A stretch of 64,000 bases of DNA from Planococcus sp. ISL-110 (lineage in GTDB: Bacteria; Bacillota; Bacilli; Bacillales_A; Planococcaceae). The DNA lies in the NCBI RefSeq assembly GCF_018613575.1, contig NZ_JAGGPX010000006.1, positions 71,770 to 135,769 on the forward strand, read 5' to 3'. Positions 8,008 through 16,942 of this stretch are shown here, piece by piece; position 1 is the first letter of the stretch; each line of letters starts with the position of its first letter. The notes beneath the pieces are model-generated. The model saw only the letters and a program-made list of their open reading frames with translations, ran no database searches and was not told the DNA's origin. The translations under genes and the position numbers were made by a program.

Positions 8008-9225
8008 TCATTGAAACAGCAGATAATCTCTTTCAGAAATAAAATCGTTGCTGATGTCGATAAACAAATAGCAGTCTTCCGACAAAGGATAACTGAATGT
8101 GCGAATCATCTCGCCTGTTTCGATATCTGAATAGCTATCCGATAAAATCCCTTTATGCCAGGTTTTCATTTGCATGGTATTTTCGAGGAAATATGGACGG
8201 AATGCCCAATGCGAACCGATTTGATCAGGTTCTAACTTCCATTGGTCGCCGTATTTCCGGAAGTTGGAAGACACTTGCTGGCCATCGCTATTGCATATGT
8301 ACAAGCGGAAACTTTCTTCTTTGAAAGGCTCAGCCACGGCTTCGATAAAATGGTCTGCTGTTTCAGGACCTTTCCATTTAGGCAGCAATTTTTTTACTTT
8401 CTCTTCCCGGTTATGGGTAAAAGCATAACGTTCTTGCACCATCGATTTTTTCCGCTGAACAAACGCTTTGATCTTTTCTCCTACATCAATCGGAATACAA
8501 CCATTCACTGGAAGTTCAAAATCCGGCTTTGCCAAATAAAACCCCTGGTAATAATGGCCACCGTGTTTCCAGGCGAAATACAATTGGTGATTGTCTTCGA
8601 TATTTTCATAGGAAAGTTTGGCGCCAATCCGTCTGGCCAGTACAGACAGGGTTTGGATAACATCCTGGAACACTTCGGTATTGGAATTCCGGACAAAACT
8701 GGTATCAACTTTTAAAATATGAGGACGTAGCTGGCGGATTCGGTCGATATTAGAGCTTTTTGCCCCTACATGATCGACGGCAATCTGGATGCCGTAGGTC
8801 TTGTAGTAAATTAAAAGGTGCTCCAGCACTTCAAAATCTTCATCAAAATCATGTTCGGTAATTTCCAAGACAATCCGGTTCATCGAGAAGCCTTTTTCAG
8901 CGTATTCCTTTAGAGATTCCAAAAAATCTTCTCCGCTGTTGATCAGCAATTGCTTGGCGTTGCGATTGATAAACAGCAGGCCGTCATTCCCGGAATCGAG
9001 CATTTTGGTGATCGCCAGCTTCAGCAGATGCTGATCGACTTCGACTTTGTATTCATCGGGCACATCTTTGTCATGAAAAAAGTCGCCCAAGCTGATCCAA
9101 CTGCCTTCAAATTGGAATCGTCCCAAAACTTCATAGCCGATGACGTTATGTTTGACTGCACTAATGATCGGCTGGAAAGCAGGCTTGACCTTATGTAAGT
9201 TTTCAAGAATATCTAAGGGATCCAT
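8008..9225 (-). CDS. ykuI: EAL-domain protein with YkuI-type C-terminal domain
   Basis: A 405-residue cytoplasmic protein with an N-terminal EAL domain (about 15-245) and a PAS-like YkuI_C domain (about 260-400). The signature EAL is replaced by EVLGR, keeping the metal-binding Glu. Other expected residues are present: FINRN, the ITEHDF Glu, and VDHVGAKSSN in place of the more usual DDFG loop. The B. subtilis homologue YkuI binds cyclic di-GMP with no clear phosphodiesterase activity reported; the altered loop here fits a receptor role, by inference. AAAGGAGCACACGTA precedes ATG 9225. It faces the yitT-like gene tail to tail. Confidence 0.85.
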   Translation of the reverse strand: MDPLDILENLHKVKPAFQPIISAVKHNVIGYEVLGRFQFEGSWISLGDFFHDKDVPDEYKVEVDQHLLKLAITKMLDSGNDGLLFINRNAKQLLINSGEDFLESLKEYAEKGFSMNRIVLEITEHDFDEDFEVLEHLLIYYKTYGIQIAVDHVGAKSSNIDRIRQLRPHILKVDTSFVRNSNTEVFQDVIQTLSVLARRIGAKLSYENIEDNHQLYFAWKHGGHYYQGFYLAKPDFELPVNGCIPIDVGEKIKAFVQRKKSMVQERYAFTHNREEKVKKLLPKWKGPETADHFIEAVAEPFKEESFRLYICNSDGQQVSSNFRKYGDQWKLEPDQIGSHWAFRPYFLENTMQMKTWHKGILSDSYSDIETGEMIRTFSYPLSEDCYLFIDISNDFISERDYLLFQ

Positions 9226-9270
9226 TACGTGTGCTCCTTTGCTGCGAAACTAGGATGTGATAGGTGCAGT

Positions 9271-9648
9271 TTACATAATCATGAAAAAGTAAATGATGAC
9301 CATAATGATCATAACGGCAAGCATCGAGGATATTAAAGTGATGTGCATATTCGATGGCGTGAAGGTTTCATTGATGATTTGCTGGCGTTTCTTTTTATAG
9401 TTTTGGGTTGCTGAAAAAATAACGGTAAGACCAAAAATACAGGCGAAAATGCCAAGTGCGACAGTAAAGATATCCACAAATGGGTTGCGTGTGACACCCA
9501 TTGTAAAATGCAGGCTGGTTGCCAGAAAACCGACCCCGACAATCGAAATGACGGTGCGTATCCATGCCAGGTAGGTGCGCTCATTGGCGAGGTGCTGCTG
9601 AGTATAGATCAATTGATTTTTTTCTTTTCGGTAGGACTGCCGCGACAT
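9271..9648 (-). CDS. DUF202 (YidH-like) membrane protein
   Basis: A 125-residue protein with a charged N-terminus, the DUF202 hallmark LANERTYLAWIRT near residues 20-32, and three predicted membrane helices (about 33-50, 60-82, 103-125). Role unknown. GGGAGGAGAGAATAAAA precedes the ATG at 9648. It ends 45 bp before the EAL gene start on the same strand, with no terminator between, so both may share a transcript. Confidence 0.85.
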   Translation of the reverse strand: MSRQSYRKEKNQLIYTQQHLANERTYLAWIRTVISIVGVGFLATSLHFTMGVTRNPFVDIFTVALGIFACIFGLTVIFSATQNYKKKRQQIINETFTPSNMHITLISSMLAVMIIMVIIYFFMIM

Positions 9649-10233
9649 TTTTATTCTCTCCTCCCAGCAATAATTGGTTCTGGAATTTTCACAATCTGGA
9701 ATCGAGGAAAAACTAAGTGTACTCTCAGTATAAATGAATCAGGAATAAAAAGGAATTTTGAAAATCTGTATAAATCATTTGTTGCAGCGAATAGCAGGAG
9801 AAAGCCGGGACCATAAACTCATTCATGAGGAAATGTCTGAAAGCTGAAAAGACATAGCTTTAAGGCAGGCACATGTGTTTTTGATTTTGGGAGCCAGCTA
9901 TTCTACAAGAATACTGCCTTTTTCCAATCTTTTTTTAATTAAGGGGAATTCTCCTTGGAAGCTTACCATTTCGGCACTATCTCCAAAATATCGATATCGT
10001 CATTTAATGCAGTGGCTTCGAAACCGTCCTATGTTTGCTTGTTTTAAAATTAATAAGATCAATCGAGTCGCTTATCAGCATATCGATGCTGCCGTTGGCT
10101 GCAAATGAGCTTATAGCTTGGTTAATCAAAATACAGTACAGTGTTGTGCAGGGCTAAGAACAATATTGGGACTGAGAAAAGATATATTTCAGCAAATACA
10201 TCGACTATTGTAAAGGTAAGGGAGGAACAAGGG
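9649..10233. other. Gene-free stretch with a possible degenerate fragment
   Basis: No intact gene fits. On the minus strand, 10100 down to about 9905 reads AANGSIDMLISDSIDLINFK, then after frame changes DDIDILEIVPKW and IKKRLEKGSILVE before a stop. The pattern (IDLI... and a final LEKG.ILVE) recalls the tail of a small nucleotidyltransferase, but this is weak. The remainder, 9649-9900, holds only the upstream region of the DUF202 gene. Confidence 0.25.
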
Positions 10234-12300
10234 ATGTTTTTAGATGAAAGAAGTGCCATTTTACTAAAGCTCCTGAAAAATTCATCAATTCCCTCAATGA
10301 GTGAGATTGAAGATCAGACAGGGCTGACACGCAGACAGATTCAATACAGTTTGAGTAAGGTCAATGATTGGCTTGAATTTAATAATTATGAACCAGTGCA
10401 GTACAAGCGGGAACTCGGTTATTTTCTATCCGATAAGATTGCAGAAGATGAAATAAGAGTCAAGCTGACAAAACGGAGTTATATTTTTTCAGAAAAAGAT
10501 AGGGAGCAAGTAATTTACTTAATGATTCTGTTGAGCCAGGAACCACTGTCAGTGTTTCATTTTCAATCTGCGACGGGAGTTTCAAGAAATACCGTATTGA
10601 ATGACCTCCAGCATTTGAAAGAAATGGCTAAAGAGATGGGATTAATCATCCATTATTCCAAACAATTCGGTTACATCATTACGGGGAATAGCCGGATAAA
10701 ACGTTTTGTGATCGAGCAGCTGCTTTTTGAGGTGTTGAATAGCCCGAACAACCAAATGATCACGCAGTGTATATGGAGCGGATTTGAAGAACGCATAACA
10801 GCCGTTCATCAGAAGCTGGAAAACATTGAAAAGCAATTGGATATCACTTTTACCGATGAACGGCTCCATGAACTCGCATACCTTTTCTTTTCCACGGATC
10901 AATTGATCGGCAAAGGAGAAGAGTTGGATCAAGATCCAAGCTGGCTCCCATTCGCAGAAACAAAAGAATATGTGCTGATCGACGCAATGATCGATACAAC
11001 AGCTTTCCAATCTCAATGGAGCCAGACAGAAAAACTCTATGCAACCTTGCATCTGATCAGCATGAATCGGACAAAAGATCGTTCGCCTTTGAGAGATGAC
11101 CGGGTTTTTCGTGAACTTTTGCAGCAAGTCACAGCAGAGTTTGAACGGCTGACATTTGTCCATCTTCAGGACAAAGAACAGCTTTACGAACAATTGTATG
11201 TCCATTTCAAACCAGCTTTTTACCGCATCAAATACGGATTTCCTCATGTTAATCCGATGATGGAGCGGGTTTCCAAAATTTATCCGGAACTTCAGCATTT
11301 GACGCGCAAATCCTTAAGGATTCTGGAAAAAGAACTGGGCTTTCAACTGCCGGAAGATGAAGTAGCCTATTTTACCATCTATTTTGGTGGCTGGCTTCAA
11401 AGGCAAGGAACTCGTTTGGATGACCGAAAAAAAGCGATTGTTGTTTGCCCTCATGGAATTGGTGTCAGCAACATCCTCAACTATACGCTACGGGAATTAT
11501 TTCCGACTATCCTGTTTTTGGATGTCCTGTCTGTCAGGGATACAACAGAATATCCACTGGACTATGATCTGGTATTTTCATCGGTCTTTATGAGAACAGA
11601 GGCTACCTTGTTTGTAGTCCCGCCAATTCTTGAAGAGCGGGACAAGCAGAAATTGAATAAGCAAGTGATGCAGGAACTATACGGTTACACAGTTCCGGAC
11701 TCAGATGTTGCAGGATTGATGAAACTAATTTCCAAACACGCAACGATTCACGACCCGAAACAACTGGAAAAGGAATTGCAGGCCACTTTGTATACGCAAG
11801 CAGCAGGAACAAGCACATATGCAGTAAAGGAGGCAGAAAAACCTGTGTTAGGAGAACTACTGACTACTCAAACACTTCAATTAAAACAACATGCCGCCAC
11901 TTGGCAGGAAGCGATTCAACTGGCTGCCAGTCCGCTTGTGGAGTTAGGGACAGTTAAAGAACGATATGTAACCGCGATGGTCGAATCCATTGAGAAGAAT
12001 GGGCCTTATGTGGTCATCACCCCACTGGTTGCAATCCCGCATGCACGCCCTGAAGAAGGAGTGCGTTCATTATCAATGAGCTTATTAAAGCTCGAGCAAG
12101 CCGTGTATTTTGCTCCGGATAAACCAGTTCAGTTGATTATCGTATTAGCGGCAGCGGACAGCGACTCGCACCTGCGTGCTTTGATCCAACTGACAAATTT
12201 ACTGAACGAGCCGGCAAATATTCAAAGGATGCTGGAAGCAACGGACAAAGAACAACTATTGGAAATCATCCATAATTATTCTAAGGAGGAAACAGAATGA
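10234..12300 (+). CDS. PRD-type PTS regulator with IIB-like and IIA domains
   Basis: A 688-residue BglG/MtlR-like transcription activator. Order: winged helix domains (about 1-160, with SMSEIEDQTGLTRRQIQYSL and FQSATGVSRNTVLNDLQHL), PRD1 and PRD2 (about 165-395), a IIB-like domain with Cys405 in VVCPHGIGVSN, and a IIA domain with phospho-His603 in AIPHARPEEG. The PRDs and Cys/His sites let the PTS phosphorylate it according to sugar supply. An upstream in-frame start at 10141 lacks a ribosome site; ATG 10234 follows GGAGGAACAAGG. It overlaps the IIB gene by ATGA. No free IIA gene is near, so the C-terminal IIA probably phosphorylates the adjoining IIB. Confidence 0.88.
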   Translation: MFLDERSAILLKLLKNSSIPSMSEIEDQTGLTRRQIQYSLSKVNDWLEFNNYEPVQYKRELGYFLSDKIAEDEIRVKLTKRSYIFSEKDREQVIYLMILLSQEPLSVFHFQSATGVSRNTVLNDLQHLKEMAKEMGLIIHYSKQFGYIITGNSRIKRFVIEQLLFEVLNSPNNQMITQCIWSGFEERITAVHQKLENIEKQLDITFTDERLHELAYLFFSTDQLIGKGEELDQDPSWLPFAETKEYVLIDAMIDTTAFQSQWSQTEKLYATLHLISMNRTKDRSPLRDDRVFRELLQQVTAEFERLTFVHLQDKEQLYEQLYVHFKPAFYRIKYGFPHVNPMMERVSKIYPELQHLTRKSLRILEKELGFQLPEDEVAYFTIYFGGWLQRQGTRLDDRKKAIVVCPHGIGVSNILNYTLRELFPTILFLDVLSVRDTTEYPLDYDLVFSSVFMRTEATLFVVPPILEERDKQKLNKQVMQELYGYTVPDSDVAGLMKLISKHATIHDPKQLEKELQATLYTQAAGTSTYAVKEAEKPVLGELLTTQTLQLKQHAATWQEAIQLAASPLVELGTVKERYVTAMVESIEKNGPYVVITPLVAIPHARPEEGVRSLSMSLLKLEQAVYFAPDKPVQLIIVLAAADSDSHLRALIQLTNLLNEPANIQRMLEATDKEQLLEIIHNYSKEETE

Positions 12301-12563
12301 AAATCATGGTAGTGTGCGGAAACGGATTAGGAAGCAGTTTTATTATGGAATTGAATGTGAAGAAGGCGCTAAAAGAATTGGGGAAAACAGCGGAAGTAGA
12401 TCATACCGATCTAACTTCAGCCAAATCGGTGCAAGCTGATATCTTTATCGGAGCTGCAGATATCATGAGCCAAATGGATGACGGAAAAAGAACCATCGTT
12501 AATTTACAGAACATGATGAGCATTCCGGAAATCAAATCAAAACTGGAGCCTCATTTAGCATAA
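12297..12563 (+). CDS. PTS IIB subunit, lactose/ascorbate type
   Basis: An 88-residue IIB protein with the phosphocysteine loop VVCGNGLGSS (Cys7) at its start, as in UlaB/SgaB. It passes phosphate from the IIA domain to sugar bound by IIC. Length is normal for a free IIB. CTAAGGAGGAAACAG precedes the ATG, which overlaps the regulator's stop codon, showing translational coupling. Confidence 0.9.
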   Translation: MKIMVVCGNGLGSSFIMELNVKKALKELGKTAEVDHTDLTSAKSVQADIFIGAADIMSQMDDGKRTIVNLQNMMSIPEIKSKLEPHLA

Positions 12564-12587
12564 GTCTGACGGGAAGGGGGAATTACT

Positions 12588-13856
12588 GTGTTAGAACTGA
12601 TCATGAACGACATTTTAGGAACACCAGCGATTCTTATTGGTTTGTTTGCGCTTGTGGGATTGCTGCTGCAGCGCAAAAGCAGTGCTGACGTAGTATCGGG
12701 AACATTAAAAACAGTAATGGGCTTTATAATTATTGGAGCCGGAGCTGCAGTACTGATTGGCTCGCTGGATATATTCGGGAAAATGTTCGACCATGCGTTC
12801 AACGTACAGGGCGTCATTCCGAACAATGAAGCGATTGTCGCTGCCGCCCAAAGCGAGTTTGGTACGTCTACTGCATTGATTATGGTATTCGGGATGATCA
12901 CCAATATTTTATTGGCCCGCATCACCCCGTTTAAATACATATTCCTTACCGGACACCATACCTTGTTTATGGCATGCCTATTGGCCGTAACCTTGTCAGT
13001 AGGGGGACTGGCTGGCGCTCCATTGATCATTGTAGGCTCGATTCTTTTGGGCTTGTGCATGGTGCTGTTTCCAGCCCTGTTGCAGCCGTATGTGCGGCAA
13101 ATTACAGGCAGCGACGATTTTGCTGTAGGACATTTCGGCTCGATTGGCTATTTTGTTTCTGCCAACGTTGGAAAATGGTTTGGGAACAAAGAAAAAACAA
13201 CTGAAGAGATAAAAGTTCCTAAATCGCTGGGCTTTCTAAGAGATACTTCTGTTGCAGTTTCTTTGACAATGACGTTATTCTTCTTAGTTGTCGCTTTATT
13301 TGCCGGACAGGAGTTTGTTGAAACGACCCTATCAAACGGTTCAAATTTCTTAGTCTTTTCATTCATACAAGCGATTACATTTGCGGTAGGCGTCTTCATT
13401 ATCCTGGCGGGTGTAAGAATGCTGATTGCTGAAATTGTACCTGCTTTCCAGGGGATTGCTGATAAATTGGTACCTAATACCAAGCCAGCACTGGATGTTC
13501 CAATCGTCTTCCCGTTTGCGCCAAATGCCGTAATCATCGGTTTCCTGTTCAGCTTTTTTGCTGGATTGCTGGCGATGTTCCTTCTTCCGGTTCTCGGATT
13601 AAGTGTTATTGTTCCCGGACTGGTTCCGCATTTCTTCACAGGAGCCGCGGCAGGTGTCTTCGGCAACGTGACAGGCGGAAGGCGCGGTGCCATGATGGGC
13701 GCATTTGCCAACGGACTGATCATCAGTTTTATCCCTGCCATCTTATTGGTCTTGCTGGGCGATATCGGATTCTCTGGAACAACCTTCGGTGACTCTGATT
13801 TTGGAGTTGTCGGTATTCTGATATTGAGTATCATGAAGTTTTTAGGATTTGCATAA
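12588..13856 (+). CDS. PTS IIC permease, ascorbate (UlaA/SgaT) family
   Basis: A 422-residue polytopic permease, about 11 helices, with the family features GTPAILIGLFALVGLLLQRK near the start, GFIIIGAGAAVL and the TGHHTLFMACLLA segment (residues about 121-133). It carries the sugar across the membrane with phosphorylation by IIB. The GTG start at 12588 follows GGAAGGGGG. Family members move ascorbate, but no lactonase or pentulose-phosphate genes lie nearby, so the substrate here is open. Confidence 0.87.
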   Translation: MLELIMNDILGTPAILIGLFALVGLLLQRKSSADVVSGTLKTVMGFIIIGAGAAVLIGSLDIFGKMFDHAFNVQGVIPNNEAIVAAAQSEFGTSTALIMVFGMITNILLARITPFKYIFLTGHHTLFMACLLAVTLSVGGLAGAPLIIVGSILLGLCMVLFPALLQPYVRQITGSDDFAVGHFGSIGYFVSANVGKWFGNKEKTTEEIKVPKSLGFLRDTSVAVSLTMTLFFLVVALFAGQEFVETTLSNGSNFLVFSFIQAITFAVGVFIILAGVRMLIAEIVPAFQGIADKLVPNTKPALDVPIVFPFAPNAVIIGFLFSFFAGLLAMFLLPVLGLSVIVPGLVPHFFTGAAAGVFGNVTGGRRGAMMGAFANGLIISFIPAILLVLLGDIGFSGTTFGDSDFGVVGILILSIMKFLGFA

Positions 13857-13870
13857 ACAACAGCATATAG

Positions 13871-13914
13871 AAAAAAGCCATTTCGAAACTAGTAGATTTC
13901 GGAATGGCTTTTTT
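13871..13914 (+). terminator. Terminator of the PTS operon
   Basis: AAAAAAGCCATTTCGAAA pairs with TTTCGGAATGGCTTTTTT across an 8-base loop, 14 bases after the IIC stop. The next 200 bases to the hydrolase gene show no other gene. Confidence 0.9.
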
Positions 13915-14140
13915 CGTGGACGGCTTTTCGGATTTAAAACTCAACCCCTGTTCAGCATAAGACTTATTTCCTGTCAATAAAGTTGCGGTATCTTTAGTTG
14001 CCCGTATTCTATAAAGATTGGATTAGGCAGGAAATGTTTGAGAGATGAAATAACGGAGAAATATAAAGTGAAAAAGTCTTTATCTGTAGACTGTTTTTGG
14101 TTCGACAAGCGCATCATGATGGAGAAAGGAGGAGGCTGCT

Positions 14141-14689
14141 ATGAAGCAGGTTTTATTCATCCACAGTGCTGGCCCCCAAGAGGAGGGGCAGGGAAGTGCA
14201 GGGTTGCTGCAGTATCTAGAGGAAGAATTGGGATCCGCTTTTCAGGTGATTGCTCCAAAAATGCCGGATCCGGAAGATCCACAATATGTGGAATGGAAGA
14301 ACAAACTGAAAGAAGAGATTGCTTCCTTGGACGATGGAGCGGTATTGGTGGGTCATTCGATAGGCGGGTCGGCTTTGTTGAAATTTTTATCGGAAGAAGA
14401 ACTGGGAAAGTCGTTTGCCAAGCTCATTACGATTGCGGCACCTTTTTGGGGAATCGATAAGGATTGGGAATTAGAGGATTTTACCCTGGCAGAGGACTTT
14501 GTTTCCCGAAATTCGCTTTTGCCTGATGTTGTTCTTTTCCATAGTATTGGTGACGACATTGTTCCTTACAAGCACTTGGAAAAATACATGGAAAATCTAC
14601 CGAGCGCGAAAGTGAGGCAGCTTTCCGGGAGCGACCACATTTTCCAGGAAGGGCTCGCAGAAGCAGCAGAAGAAATTCGAAGAGGCTAA
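14141..14689 (+). CDS. Alpha/beta hydrolase of the RBBP9/YdeN type
   Basis: A 182-residue serine hydrolase. Motifs: VLFIHSAGP at the start (oxyanion region), the nucleophile elbow GHSIGG near residues 67-72, DDIVPY near 137 (acid) and SGSDHIF near 159 (catalytic His). Small size and the early GHS fit the RBBP9/YdeN family of esterase-like proteins. AGAAAGGAGGAGGCTGCT precedes the ATG. It is a single-gene unit with its own terminator. Substrate unknown. Confidence 0.85.
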   Translation: MKQVLFIHSAGPQEEGQGSAGLLQYLEEELGSAFQVIAPKMPDPEDPQYVEWKNKLKEEIASLDDGAVLVGHSIGGSALLKFLSEEELGKSFAKLITIAAPFWGIDKDWELEDFTLAEDFVSRNSLLPDVVLFHSIGDDIVPYKHLEKYMENLPSAKVRQLSGSDHIFQEGLAEAAEEIRRG

Positions 14690-14696
14690 ATAAACC

Positions 14697-14727
14697 AAGC
14701 CAGCCACCCCAAGAGGGATGCTGGCTT
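14697..14727 (+). terminator. Terminator after the hydrolase gene
   Basis: AAGCCAGCcACCC pairs with GGGATGCTGGCTT. The T run afterwards is short (TTGTG), so strength is uncertain. Confidence 0.6.
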
Positions 14728-14736
14728 GTGTATGAT

Positions 14737-14823
14737 CTAAAAAAACAGCAGGTTCACTAGAATCGTCACGATGATTGAAAGAACGATTGAAATCAGCAGG
14801 CTGCCCATACAGGAAATTCGCAT
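14737..14823 (-). CDS. 28-residue single-helix membrane peptide
   Basis: A short gene on the minus strand: MRISCMGSLL, then a run of Ile, Val, Leu and Thr, ending NLLFF. Almost the whole peptide is one membrane helix. AGGTGGAGTGATT precedes the ATG at 14823, a strong ribosome site at the right distance, and this is what makes the call. It lies tail to tail with the hydrolase and upstream of capA's terminator. No homologue is named; a small membrane modulator is possible. Confidence 0.55.
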   Translation of the reverse strand: MRISCMGSLLISIVLSIIVTILVNLLFF

Positions 14824-14897
14824 AATCACTCCACCTTTTTGATGATAGTATCAATTACCCGAATCGGGATGGAATCTAAACACTGCATTTTAAAAGG

Positions 14898-14930
14898 AAA
14901 ACGCACAGAGCAATCGGCTCTGTGCGTTTA
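14898..14930 (-). terminator. Terminator of the capA-like gene
   Basis: ACGCACAGAG and CTCTGTGCGT form a 10-bp stem with loop CAATCGG, with T-rich flank on the minus strand. It overlaps the stop codon at 14928-14930. Confidence 0.85.
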
Positions 14931-16082
14931 TTCGATAAAGTGGAGGTCACCGATCCAAGTGGATAGATGGGCTTTGGTGGCAGCGTTTAAGTTGGCATCG
15001 ACATTCTTCAACAGATCCAGTTCGTAATCTTTGGAATTGGAACTTCTGACAAAGGTTGTCGTGAATGATGGATTCTGCAAGGTGATGTTAGTGGAGTCCG
15101 CAGTCGTCTTTTTTTCAATATCGAGATGCAGGATTGCACCAATTTGCCGATCCAACTCATCTTGGCCCGAAAGGAAGTTTCCGAGCGAATAAACTACAAA
15201 AGCTTTGCGTCCATCTTCAGTAGCGATCCATTCTGGCGGCTGCAGCACATGGGGATGGTGTCCCAAAATAATATCCGCACCATTCTCAGCAGAGAAATGA
15301 GCCAGTTCGGTCTGCTCGGCATTCGGCATTTTTTGATATTCTTCCCCAAAATGAAGGCTCAAAACGACTACGTCAGACACTTCTTTTGCGCGTTTCAAGT
15401 CCTGTTGGATAAGCAAAGGATCGATACGGTTTACCAAATAATCTTTTCCAGCCGGCGTTGGGATTCCATTTGTGCCATAGGTATAGGATAGGAAGGAAAA
15501 GGTGATTCCATTGCGTGTCATCAAGGCAGTTTCTGCCCGCTCACCGGCAGATAGATGGGAACCTGTGTGGACCATTCCAATCTGATCCCAATAGCTGATG
15601 GCATTTTCAATGGCGGGAATTCCTCGATCCAGCGTATGGTTATTCGCCAGGGTAACAACATCGACACCTGAATCCTTCAAGGCATCCCCTACCTCATAAG
15701 GGCTGTTAAAGGCGGGGTAGGTGGAGAGGCCGATTTCGCTTCCGCCAATGATGCTTTCAGAATTTGCGACAGTAATATCAGCACTTTCCAAAAAAGGTGT
15801 GACTTTTTCGAGCATGGGATCGAAATCAAAACCATCTGCAGTTTTGGCATCCAGGTAAACACGTTCATGGATCAGGATATCCCCGATGGCTGACAGTGAA
15901 GCGGAATGAGTCATGTTCAGTTCCGCAGGAGCAATGGCAACGGAAGGCTTTCTGACTTCAAAAACAATCGGCTGTTGTTCATTGGCAAGATTGACAGGAT
16001 CGATGGCACATCCGGCAAGCAAAAAAATGGCGGCCGCCAATGATGAAAAAATGGTTTTTTTGTGAAAATTCACTGGTTTCAC
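14928..16082 (-). CDS. CapA-family lipoprotein (PGA synthesis metallophosphatase-like)
   Basis: A 384-residue exported protein. The signal peptide ends with lipobox LLAGC (Cys25), so it is probably lipid-anchored outside the membrane. The CapA fold follows with IGDILIHERVY near residue 67, the NNHTLDRG motif near 146-153 and GHHPHVLQP near 275, all metal-site positions of calcineurin-like CapA proteins. The family includes the poly-gamma-glutamate protein PgsA/CapA, but capB and capC are not present, so polymer synthesis should not be assumed. A GGAGTGAAACC site precedes the ATG at 16082. Confidence 0.85.
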   Translation of the reverse strand: MKPVNFHKKTIFSSLAAAIFLLAGCAIDPVNLANEQQPIVFEVRKPSVAIAPAELNMTHSASLSAIGDILIHERVYLDAKTADGFDFDPMLEKVTPFLESADITVANSESIIGGSEIGLSTYPAFNSPYEVGDALKDSGVDVVTLANNHTLDRGIPAIENAISYWDQIGMVHTGSHLSAGERAETALMTRNGITFSFLSYTYGTNGIPTPAGKDYLVNRIDPLLIQQDLKRAKEVSDVVVLSLHFGEEYQKMPNAEQTELAHFSAENGADIILGHHPHVLQPPEWIATEDGRKAFVVYSLGNFLSGQDELDRQIGAILHLDIEKKTTADSTNITLQNPSFTTTFVRSSNSKDYELDLLKNVDANLNAATKAHLSTWIGDLHFIE

Positions 16083-16453
16083 TCCTTAAATTTAGTAGGG
16101 TCACAGGCATAGCTTGATACACATAGCTTTGCTTCTTTTTAAACCGCTTTAACGAAAATTAAGAGAAGAAAAAAAGCTTTCCAAGCGAAGTTTTTTTATT
16201 TGAGTTGTTCATTGCTCGGCTCTATATTTATAGACTACTATGGTTGTGCAATTTTGACTAGCTAATTTAAACTAAAGAACTATATTAATTGAACTTAAGA
16301 GCTTACTTTTTACCTGTAGCGTTAGTAGCAAAGCCTTTGCGAGGTTTGTGGATGCTGGAGAAAAAGTACTGGCTGAAAATGAACAAAATCTTTATTCAAC
16401 ATAAAAACCCCGCTCATCCCTAATTTTTTGATGAGTGGGGTTTGTTAGGTGAC
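16083..16453. other. Gene-free stretch between gtrA and capA-like gene
   Basis: AT-rich (especially 16130-16330), with no supported coding region. It holds the capA upstream region and, at its right end, the terminator of the sqd-type operon. Confidence 0.6.
16403..16443 (-). terminator. Terminator of the sqdB-sqdX-gtrA operon
   Basis: ACCCCgCTCATC pairs with GATGAGtGGGGT, with A/T-rich flanks giving T runs on the minus strand. It lies 10 bases after the GtrA stop. Confidence 0.85.
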
Positions 16454-16906
16454 TTATTGCTGATTTCGGTGTGGTTTGTCTTTAAAGACGAGATATTTGA
16501 TCATAAAGAAACTGGCTGAAAACGAAGCGAACATCGCCAGCCCTTTAGCCAGGTTATGGCGAATCCAAGCAGGCATGCCGATGGATTGAAACAGCAGATT
16601 GAAAGCCAGGAAAACTCCGTTGTTGATCAGCAGGCTGAACAGTCCTTGCACGAAAAATCCGAAACGCTGCTTGGAGCTGCCTTTAGCCGTGTGCCGAAAG
16701 GTAATCATTGAATTCCAAATATAGCTATTGCTCACTGCCAGACAATAGGCAATGGTATTGAAAAGCGTTAAGGTTCCACTATGATCGGTCGGATGTACCA
16801 GCAACAGCAGATTAAGTGATCCGATATCCACAGCCGCATTGGAAATGCCAATTACGGTAAATTGAAGGGTTTGGACAGGAGCCCGAGATTTTCCGCCGTT
16901 CTCCAT
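16454..16906 (-). CDS. GtrA-family membrane protein
   Basis: A 150-residue protein with four hydrophobic helices (about 13-34, 43-62, 82-105, 115-138), the short spacer NSYIWNSMITFRH and the final KYLVFKDK that mark the GtrA family. GtrA proteins are thought to help move polyprenyl-phosphate sugars across the membrane. AGGTGGGATGTC precedes the ATG at 16906. It is third in an operon behind the SqdB-like and SqdX-like genes, 36 bp after the latter. A GtrA in a sulfolipid-type operon is not something I know as standard, so its role may be in sugar or lipid translocation. Confidence 0.82.
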   Translation of the reverse strand: MENGGKSRAPVQTLQFTVIGISNAAVDIGSLNLLLLVHPTDHSGTLTLFNTIAYCLAVSNSYIWNSMITFRHTAKGSSKQRFGFFVQGLFSLLINNGVFLAFNLLFQSIGMPAWIRHNLAKGLAMFASFSASFFMIKYLVFKDKPHRNQQ

Positions 16907-16942
16907 GACATCCCACCTGTTCTCCGGGAATTCCGGCCATTC

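Noticed and set aside
12551-13060. Minus-strand frames opposite the IIC gene (also 13148-13834)
   Set aside because: Antisense shadows of a membrane protein gene; composition is Pro/Thr/Ala-rich with no recognisable domain.
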